From Nanosyncoccus sp963544575 (GTDB lineage: Bacteria; Patescibacteriota; Saccharimonadia; Saccharimonadales; Saccharimonadaceae), in contig CAUUFZ010000006.1 in the NCBI GenBank assembly GCA_963544575.1, forward strand, positions 1 to 47,616: a stretch of 47,616 bases of DNA, given 5' to 3'. Of this stretch, positions 41,817 to 47,616 are shown in pieces. Positions within the stretch are counted from its first letter, which is position 1. Every line of letters starts with the position of its first letter. The notes beneath the pieces were generated by a model that saw only the letters and a program-made list of their open reading frames with translations, searched no databases and was not told where the DNA came from. The position numbers were made by a program, and so were the translations under genes.

Positions 41817-43547
41817 ATGGAAGAGATTAACTTGAGAGACTTGTTAATTTACTTTAGAAAACACCTGGTGTTGTTTTTTGCGATGGTGGTGCTTTGCGTG
41901 TCGGCGGGCACAGCCTATACAGTTTTAGTGCAGAAACCAGAATATAAATCGCGCGCGACGATTATTTTGAGTTCGGATAAATCGAAGACCACGGTGCAGA
42001 GTGAAATTACCGCGAATAAGAATCTGATTGAAACCTATACTGAGGTGGTGAAATCGCATCGTGTGCTCGACCGCGTGATTAGTGAAAATAATTTGGCGGA
42101 TTCTTTTGAAACTTTAAGTACGAAGATTAGTGTTTCTTCTTTGAAAAATACGGAAATTATTAGTATTTCGGTGGTGGATAAGGAAGCTTACCGAAGTTAC
42201 GAGATTGCGAACTGGGTGGCAGATATTTTTAAGGAAGAAATTTCGCAGATTTATAATGATACGAGCGTGAATATCCTTGATCATGCGGTGGAGCCGAGTG
42301 GTCCATACAATGTTGATGTGGTGAAACAAGAAATTATTTTTGTCGTGGCCGGGATGGTGCTAGGTAGTGGAATTATTTTGGTGCTGTTTTATTTCGATCG
42401 TACGATTAAGACTACGGATCAAATCGATGAAATTTTCAAACTACCAATTTTTGGTAAGGTGCACAAATTAGAAACAGATAAGCAGAAGAAGAAACGCAAA
42501 AAATTAGAAGCGAAATTCGCTAAACTAGAGGCGAAGCGCCTGAAAAAAGAGGCGAAAGAGCAGCAAAAGCTCGAGAAGCAGAAGCAGAAAGAGGCGGAAA
42601 AAGAGGCTGAGCTTAAAGCAGAGGCGGAAAGAATCGCAGCAGAAAAAGCCGCAGAAGAAGCAGCGGCCAAAGCTGCAGAAGAGGCGAAAAAAGCTAAGGG
42701 GACTCCGGAAAGACCTTTCGTAGAAATTAAGGCGGTGGGGCGTAAAATTATTGCGGAAGAAAAAGCGATTCAAGAGAAAATTGCACTTGAACAAGAGAAG
42801 ATTGCGGCGGAAAAAGAAGCAGAAATTGCTAATGTGGAAGAAGTGAAAGAGGTGGAAATCAATGAGGACTCCGAGCTGGTTCTACGCGATAATCCGAAGA
42901 TGTCGGTAGCGGAAGATTTTCGTACTATTCGTACGAGTCTATACTTCTCGTTGAATAATCAGAATTCAAATACAGTGCTATTTTGTAGCTCGAGAGCGCA
43001 TGAAGGCAAGAGCTTTATTATTTCGAACCTGGCGGTGGCTTTTGCAAAAACTAACAAGAAAGTGCTTTTGATCGACTGTGATATGCGCCTCGGTCGTCAA
43101 CACGAAATTTTTGAGCTGAGTAATCAGTTTGGTTTGTCAAATATTTTGGCAGAGGGTGATTTAAAAAAGGTGCGTCAGTATGAGCTAAAAACAAATGTGA
43201 AAAATCTTGAGGTAATTACGCGTGGTGTGGTGCCACCAAATCCAAGTGAACTTCTGGAATCGAAGAAGATGGAAATGTTACTTTCTGAAGTGAAAAAACA
43301 TTATGACTATGTACTAATCGATGGTACGCCAATTGAAGGGATTTCCGATTCCTTGGTCTTGGCGAAGCGTGCCGACCGGGTAATTTTAGTTTGTGCGGCC
43401 AATGAAACTACGATTGAAGATTTACAAAACTCGAAGCGAGCTCTCGAAGCAATTGATATTAATATGCCAGGAGTGATTTTGAACCAAGTGGTAGATAAGC
43501 GCCGTGGTGGAAAGAATAATTATTATAGTTATTATAATAATTACTAA
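41817..43547 (+). CDS. Wzz/BY-kinase fusion (polysaccharide co-polymerase)
   Basis: Encodes 576 residues. It has an N-terminal Wzz-type domain with membrane segments at about 18-38 and 172-192, then a bacterial tyrosine kinase domain: Walker A SSRAHEGKSF (391-400), A' LLIDCDMRLGR (417-427) and B VLIDGTP. The C-terminus ends in a tyrosine cluster (NNYYSYYNNY), the autophosphorylation tail. Between TM2 and the kinase lies an unusual Lys/Glu/Ala-rich insert (about 221-350), probably a long coiled coil; known homologues have a short linker. It controls capsule or exopolysaccharide chain export. Leaderless: TATAAT ends 7 nt before the ATG. Confidence 0.93.
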   Translation: MEEINLRDLLIYFRKHLVLFFAMVVLCVSAGTAYTVLVQKPEYKSRATIILSSDKSKTTVQSEITANKNLIETYTEVVKSHRVLDRVISENNLADSFETLSTKISVSSLKNTEIISISVVDKEAYRSYEIANWVADIFKEEISQIYNDTSVNILDHAVEPSGPYNVDVVKQEIIFVVAGMVLGSGIILVLFYFDRTIKTTDQIDEIFKLPIFGKVHKLETDKQKKKRKKLEAKFAKLEAKRLKKEAKEQQKLEKQKQKEAEKEAELKAEAERIAAEKAAEEAAAKAAEEAKKAKGTPERPFVEIKAVGRKIIAEEKAIQEKIALEQEKIAAEKEAEIANVEEVKEVEINEDSELVLRDNPKMSVAEDFRTIRTSLYFSLNNQNSNTVLFCSSRAHEGKSFIISNLAVAFAKTNKKVLLIDCDMRLGRQHEIFELSNQFGLSNILAEGDLKKVRQYELKTNVKNLEVITRGVVPPNPSELLESKKMEMLLSEVKKHYDYVLIDGTPIEGISDSLVLAKRADRVILVCAANETTIEDLQNSKRALEAIDINMPGVILNQVVDKRRGGKNNYYSYYNNY

Positions 43548-44020
43548 TGCTTGAGTTTGAGATAAAGTTTAATCACTAGGTGGACTATGAGAATACCAAA
43601 ACTGGCGCCGAGAGTATCAATTAAGACATCTTGAAACTGAGCGGAACGGCCGGGGGTGAATAACTGATGAATTTCGTCAGTAATGGCATAGAGAAAACTT
43701 AGAATGATGGACAATGGAATTTTCTTTTTTGGTGTATTTAGTTTGGGGACTTGTCGAAGATTAAGATAAAATAATGCACCGAGGATGGCATATTCTGTAA
43801 AATGAGCGGTTTTTCGGACAAGAAAAATCAAGGTACTTAGGCTAATGAGATTATGTTCAAGGCCGTGACGGACGTGCGGAAAATTTTGGGCAATAAAATC
43901 AACGAAAAGGTTACTTTGGGCGTCAGAGGAATTATGCCCGAAGGACGACATAGTGAAAATAAAGCACATCTGTAGAATGAGTAGTGTCGGCAGGATGCGG
44001 CGACGAAATTTAATAGTCAT
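43544..44020 (-). CDS. VanZ-like membrane protein
   Basis: Encodes 158 residues with four predicted membrane segments. RKTAHFTEYAILGALFY and TDEIHQLFTPGRSAQFQDVLIDTLGA are the VanZ family core motifs. VanZ relatives affect glycopeptide sensitivity and envelope, by an unsettled mechanism. It overlaps the BY-kinase 3' end by 4 nt on the other strand. TAAAAT ends 7 nt before the ATG, so it is leaderless. Confidence 0.9.
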   Translation of the reverse strand: MTIKFRRRILPTLLILQMCFIFTMSSFGHNSSDAQSNLFVDFIAQNFPHVRHGLEHNLISLSTLIFLVRKTAHFTEYAILGALFYLNLRQVPKLNTPKKKIPLSIILSFLYAITDEIHQLFTPGRSAQFQDVLIDTLGASFGILIVHLVIKLYLKLKH

Positions 44021-44126
44021 TGAAATTATTTTATCATTTTATGAACACACCTAAAAGTCGGAAAAATGTACTGGTTTTGTAGGGCGTGCATCTTTGGCGA
44101 AGCGTGCATCTTTTAGGTATTTTAGA

Positions 44127-45596
44127 TTACTCTGTGAGATATTCTTGAAGTTTAGCCTTGGCCTTATCAACCGAGTCTTGATATGGGTGCCAAACAAAAT
44201 GTTTTGGTTCTGGGTAGGTATAAGTAGAAGTAATATCGGCTTTGCCGTCGACATCGATGGACTCAATTTGCCAATTCGAAAAATTGCTGAGCTGTTTTTG
44301 GACGAGATATTTGAGATCGTCGGGAGTGAAATTGGTTTGAATGTTTTTGGTGATGGAATTAAAAATTTGATCTAACTTGGTGAGGTTCGTTTTATCTTGT
44401 TGAAGTTTTTGGAACAAGGCAGTGATAATTTTTTCTTGATTACGGCCACGTTCACGATCTCCACCAGCCCAACTAATTGAAACGCGCTCTCTGGCAAAAT
44501 CTAGAGCCTCGTCGCCATTCAGATGATAATTCCCTGGTTCATAATGGCGGTGACCGTGATAGGTATTTACGACATAAGGAATATGGATGTCGACTCCGCC
44601 GAGTTGATCGATGATAGTGGAAGTGGCATCGAAATTAATACGGGCGTAATAATTAAATTTAATATTATAGAATTTTTCTAGAGTATGAATGGATTCATTG
44701 ACGCCATAAAGTCCGGCGTGGGTAAGCTTGTCGAGTTTGCCATTCATGGCGAGGGGGACATAAAAATCGCGCGGAGTATTGAGGAGGAGGATCTTGTGCT
44801 TGGCGGGATTGACGGCGAGGATGAGGTTGACGTCGGAGCGGGCAGCAAAAGGCAAGGTGTGGTCGCGGTTATCGATGCCACTGAGATAAATAGTGAATGG
44901 CGAGTCGAGTGAAGCGTGCGAGGTGGTTTCGACATGCTTCGGGGTGACTTTGATTTTGATATCGGCGAGAATTTGAAGTTGATTATAAATAGTCTCATTA
45001 TTGTCCTTCAATGCGTCGAGATAGATGTGGCCAAGGAAGATAGTCTGGAGCTTGTTGGCGGATTTAGGGGTTGTGAGTGCCGTGGTGAGGGCGAGGAGGT
45101 TGTCGTAGATCTTGAGACCGGTCTCTTCGAGAGGGGTTTTGAGAAGTTCTGGACGATTACCTTCCGCGGTAGTGAGATATTGTTTGACGGTTTCGTAATA
45201 TGGATCGCTAGTTAAAAGGCCTAGGGGTGTGATGTTTTTCGAAGCGGACTTTGACAGATCAGAATCTTTAAGTGTGACGAGGCTGTATTTTTCGAAATAA
45301 GTTTCATTAGAGCTGATTTTGGAAAAATAATCGTTGTACTTATAGAGGAGGAAACTACCAATGGAAGTAACAATTGTCATGATGGTAAGGATAATTAAAG
45401 AAATAATATGACGACGGAAAATAATCAGTGTGGCAATAATTGCAAATGTCACAAAAACAGTCATAAGAAATAGATTAGTGCTAAGCAAATGTGATTGGTG
45501 AAGATAAGTTAGCATTGTACTAGTGGTGATAATTAAAAAAATAGCAAGTATGAGACTAATTTTCGAGAATTTTTTCGGTAATTGAGGATTCTTCAT
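44127..45596 (-). CDS. LytR-CpsA-Psr family glycopolymer ligase
   Basis: Encodes 489 residues. Three N-terminal membrane segments (about 13-88) precede the external LCP domain: LNTPRDFYVPLAMNG, FDATSTIIDQLGGVDI, and LNGDEALDFARERVS with GGDRERGRNQEKII, the Arg/Asp residues that bind polyprenyl-phosphate lipid. LCP enzymes attach glycopolymers to the cell wall or proteins. About 170 residues between membrane and core are extra. It follows the glycosyltransferase gene by 10 nt, in one operon. Confidence 0.93.
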   Translation of the reverse strand: MKNPQLPKKFSKISLILAIFLIITTSTMLTYLHQSHLLSTNLFLMTVFVTFAIIATLIIFRRHIISLIILTIMTIVTSIGSFLLYKYNDYFSKISSNETYFEKYSLVTLKDSDLSKSASKNITPLGLLTSDPYYETVKQYLTTAEGNRPELLKTPLEETGLKIYDNLLALTTALTTPKSANKLQTIFLGHIYLDALKDNNETIYNQLQILADIKIKVTPKHVETTSHASLDSPFTIYLSGIDNRDHTLPFAARSDVNLILAVNPAKHKILLLNTPRDFYVPLAMNGKLDKLTHAGLYGVNESIHTLEKFYNIKFNYYARINFDATSTIIDQLGGVDIHIPYVVNTYHGHRHYEPGNYHLNGDEALDFARERVSISWAGGDRERGRNQEKIITALFQKLQQDKTNLTKLDQIFNSITKNIQTNFTPDDLKYLVQKQLSNFSNWQIESIDVDGKADITSTYTYPEPKHFVWHPYQDSVDKAKAKLQEYLTE

Positions 45597-45606
45597 TTGC
45601 AGCTAA

Positions 45607-46725
45607 TTATTCCGTTTTTAGATAAAAATCTTGAATGGCTTTTGTAGAAATTTTTATATCAAAATTATCATTTTTAAAATTTGCTTCACGACTGAATATG
45701 TTTTTTAGGATTTCAGTAAGCGTAAAAACCCAGAAGTCTAATTTTAGTGGTAATAATATTGCTTTTGATTTGGTAATTTTAATGTCTGGAGTGATAGTGC
45801 TTGAAAAAAGACATGGTACCCCAGTGGCTTGCGCCTCTACACCCACAACTGGTAGTCCTTCATATAGGCTTGGTAAGCAGAAGGCATCCATCACGGAGTA
45901 AAGTTTATTGGTATCTTCGCGCTGATCTAAGAATAAGACTGAGTCTGTAAGGCCAAGTTTTTCGACCTTGGCTTTGATTTTTTCTTCGAGTGGGCCGGTG
46001 CCGATAAGTAGAAGTTTGGAATCTGGGTTTTTGGTGTGATATTCCTTAAATACATCAATCAGAAAATCATGATTTTTTTGTTTAACAAAACGACCGACGT
46101 GTCCGATAACGGTGGTTTTTTCGTTAATCTTCAATTCTTCACGAAGCTTTTTGCGAGCTTCTGGATCAAACTTAAATTTATCGAGGTCGATGGCGTTATG
46201 GATGATTTTGACTTCACCGCGATCGAAAGTTTTATCGCCGAAGAGGTAGCGACCGGCTAATTCAGAACAAGCAAAATAATCCGTAGCAAATTTTTTACTA
46301 AATGGTCTTAAAATATTTTTGATAATATTTCGCTTCCATTCCTTAGGATTACTTGTGGAATGGCTGTGTGAAATGCGAATAGGGACCCCAGCCTTTTTCG
46401 CGGCGTAAAGTGGAAAAACTGAGAGAGTGTTTATGTTGGAATGTACGATGCGATATTTATTCTTACGGAATAAGTTTTCTAGGGCTTTGAGATATTGCGG
46501 CAGCTTTTGGTATTTTGGTACGAGAAAAACCCGTCCACCAAGCTTTTTGATTTCTTCGTATGGAATACGTGTGGAATCTTCGTCGCAAATAAAGTCGAAT
46601 TGCACCTTATTATGGTCGAGGTGTCGATAGTAATTCATGATGACAGACTCAACGCCGCCACCAATCCACTTGCCAATAATTTGAGCAACAATAATCGGTT
46701 TTTGGGATTTTCCAGTTTGGCTCAT
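45607..46725 (-). CDS. GT4-family glycosyltransferase
   Basis: Encodes 372 residues. A GT-B fold with N-terminal GKWIGGGVESVIMNYYRHLD, VHSNINTLSVFPLYAAKKAGVP, the hinge GHVGRFVKQKNHDFLIDVF, and the sugar-nucleotide motif FCLPSLYEGLPVVGVEAQATGVP with the EX7E-type Glu pair. It resembles capsular EpsF-type transferases and would add a sugar to a lipid-linked polysaccharide. First gene of the operon with the LCP ligase. Confidence 0.93.
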   Translation of the reverse strand: MSQTGKSQKPIIVAQIIGKWIGGGVESVIMNYYRHLDHNKVQFDFICDEDSTRIPYEEIKKLGGRVFLVPKYQKLPQYLKALENLFRKNKYRIVHSNINTLSVFPLYAAKKAGVPIRISHSHSTSNPKEWKRNIIKNILRPFSKKFATDYFACSELAGRYLFGDKTFDRGEVKIIHNAIDLDKFKFDPEARKKLREELKINEKTTVIGHVGRFVKQKNHDFLIDVFKEYHTKNPDSKLLLIGTGPLEEKIKAKVEKLGLTDSVLFLDQREDTNKLYSVMDAFCLPSLYEGLPVVGVEAQATGVPCLFSSTITPDIKITKSKAILLPLKLDFWVFTLTEILKNIFSREANFKNDNFDIKISTKAIQDFYLKTE

Positions 46726-46770
46726 TTAAGAGTCTGGGCCTTTCTTTTTTATGAAAACTACAATCTCAAC

Positions 46771-46782
46771 TTTGCAGTTTTC
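46771..46782 (-). promoter_or_regulatory. Possible operator upstream of the glycosyltransferase
   Basis: The minus-strand GAAAACTGCAAA matches 41730-41741 exactly and is part of a 7-bp inverted repeat GAAAACT/AGTTTTC (46753-46782). Confidence 0.4.
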
Positions 46783-46926
46783 TTATTAATTATTAATATT
46801 CTATAACTTTTTATAGATAGAGTCAACTTGATAACAGATAAAAATACATCAAAAGCAAATGAGGCTTATGAATCGAAATTTTTATATGGATCTAGAGTCT
46901 TTATCTTATGGATTTTTGTGCATAAA

Positions 46927-46955
46927 AAAGAACCGAAGAAAACTTCGGCTCTTAA
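46927..46955. terminator. Terminator downstream of the coiled-coil gene
   Basis: CCGAAG-AAAA-CTTCGG stem with A-rich and T-rich flanks. The rest of the 46726-47040 gap has the glycosyltransferase promoter region and one very short ORF. Confidence 0.7.
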
Positions 46956-46982
46956 AATTTTTCAAGTTGGGTGATTAGTCAG

Positions 46983-47024
46983 TTAGCTACATGTTAGTTT
47001 TTCAATTATAGATTTTTGCGGCAT
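46983..47024 (-). CDS. Candidate 13-residue mini-ORF
   Basis: An ATG with a near-perfect AAGGAGGGG site seven nt upstream opens a 13-codon frame (MPQKSIIEKLTCS) right after the stop of the coiled-coil gene. The strong site is unlikely by chance, yet the peptide has no clear features. It could be a micropeptide or the stub of a deleted gene. Confidence 0.35.
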   Translation of the reverse strand: MPQKSIIEKLTCS

Positions 47025-47040
47025 AATTCCCCTCCTTAAT

Positions 47041-47448
47041 TTAAATTCTGCGCGGCTTTTTGTATGGCTCTAAATCACCGCTTTTGGAACGAATTTTTTC
47101 ATCTAACTTTTTCAATTTAGTTCTCTGAGTTTGAATTTCACTAAAAGCACGATTTTTCTTTCGCATAAGATTTTCGATTTCCGATTTTACAATACCCTGC
47201 TCTTTGAGTAGGCTATCAAGTTCACGATTCAGTGTCGCGATAAGGCTTCTATGCGGCTTAGATTTGAGATTTTCAGCGGCAAGCTGAATTCTAAGTCTCT
47301 CAATCGGCCCAAAAAAGGCACTGTGACGCTTAATGGTAGCTTCGTACTCGGTACGAATTAAATCGTGTTTAGCTTCGGCCTCCTTAATACTACGATTAGT
47401 CTCACGGTAATTGGCTTTCAAAACGGCAATTTCAGAATTTTCTGACAT
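47041..47448 (-). CDS. Coiled-coil hypothetical protein
   Basis: Encodes 135 residues from the ATG after AAGGAGGG; an upstream in-frame start would lie in the leader. Almost the whole chain is charged and helical, with heptad-like stretches (RSIKEAEAKHDLIRTEYEAT; KSEIENLMRKKNRAFSEIQT). No membrane segment. Promoter with box I. Likely a small structural or interaction protein of the same regulon as the accessory island. Function unknown. Confidence 0.75.
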   Translation of the reverse strand: MSENSEIAVLKANYRETNRSIKEAEAKHDLIRTEYEATIKRHSAFFGPIERLRIQLAAENLKSKPHRSLIATLNRELDSLLKEQGIVKSEIENLMRKKNRAFSEIQTQRTKLKKLDEKIRSKSGDLEPYKKPRRI

Positions 47449-47508
47449 AAACACCCTCCTTGTTAATGTGCACGCCAAAAAATATAGGCGTAAATACGAT
47501 ACACCTAT

Positions 47509-47567
47509 ATTATACCAGATTTAGCCAAAAACGCAAAATTGCCGTATTAACTCACAACCTTTGCAAC
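47509..47567 (-). promoter_or_regulatory. Promoter with box I for the coiled-coil gene
   Basis: Minus-strand -35 TTGCGT (47531-47536), 16 nt, TATAAT (47509-47514). Box I GTTGCAAAGGT reads at 47557-47567, 20 nt upstream of the -35, followed by a GAGTTAATACGG segment. Confidence 0.75.
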
Positions 47568-47616
47568 AAAAGATTGCATAAAAATAAGGTAGCTCTTAAA
47601 CTTATTTCTAGGATCT

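Noticed and set aside
42419..42794. Antisense open frames opposite the BY-kinase insert
   Set aside because: Their Ser/Ala/Phe/Cys bias is the mirror of Lys/Glu/Ala codons; they have no ribosome site or promoter.

Overview
The window looks like a chromosomal segment of a small-genome bacterium of the Patescibacteria (CPR), most likely a Saccharibacteria (TM7) relative. The basis is AT-rich DNA, TGA used as a normal stop (which argues against Gracilibacteria and Absconditabacteria), many leaderless mRNAs in which the -10 hexamer lies 6-7 nt before the ATG, and many genes without recognisable relatives. The lineage is an inference; no rRNA is present.

Region 1 (1 to about 17.95 kb) is an accessory island. 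Its genes mostly carry consensus promoters, 5' leaders with hairpins and strong Shine-Dalgarno sequences. It holds two or three members of a small protein family (163-615, 7052-7432, possibly the broken gene at 17409), three members of a helical-repeat family (2353-3186, 5363-6463, 7989-9080), an orphan sigma region-4-like protein next to an orphan RNA polymerase alpha-CTD-like protein, a DHH/HD hydrolase pair, a DUF1653 protein, an NLTPHDI-like protein, a 625-residue protein with an ADP-ribosyltransferase-like segment facing a DraG-type ADP-ribosylglycohydrolase, an alarmone-hydrolase-like HD protein, a CHAP-like protein lacking its cysteine, a DUF2268 metallopeptidase and a membrane alpha/beta hydrolase. 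Several of these promoters share one of two upstream boxes at fixed distances from the -35, which suggests a common regulon. Two later genes (27118-28041 and 47041-47448) carry the same boxes.

Region 2 (about 15.2 to 31.8 kb) is more housekeeping-like. It has tRNA-Thr(GGT), tRNA-Tyr and tRNA-Thr(TGT), with a structured intergenic repeat beside both tRNA-Thr genes, then Nudix, thioredoxin-like, alpha/beta hydrolase, TPR, DNA polymerase III delta'-like, RluD-type pseudouridine synthase, a 1075-residue surface protein, a secreted protein, an AP-superfamily phosphodiesterase, a CYTH protein, TrpS and two small unknown proteins.

Region 3 (31.8 to 37.4 kb) is a compact type II-C CRISPR-Cas locus: a three-repeat array, cas2, cas1, cas9 and a tracrRNA gene, next to tRNA-Ala(CGC). 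Every repeat ends in an extended -10 promoter, as in Neisseria and Campylobacter. The cas9 gene as given has a one-base frameshift just before RuvC-II, and the array is very short, so the system may be decaying.

Region 4 (37.4 kb to the end) holds an ABC exporter pair, glyA, tRNA-Ala(GGC), two divergent small RNA candidates and a surface-polysaccharide group: a Wzz/BY-kinase fusion with a long charged insert, a VanZ-like protein, an LCP ligase and a GT4 glycosyltransferase. It ends with a coiled-coil protein under an accessory-type promoter.
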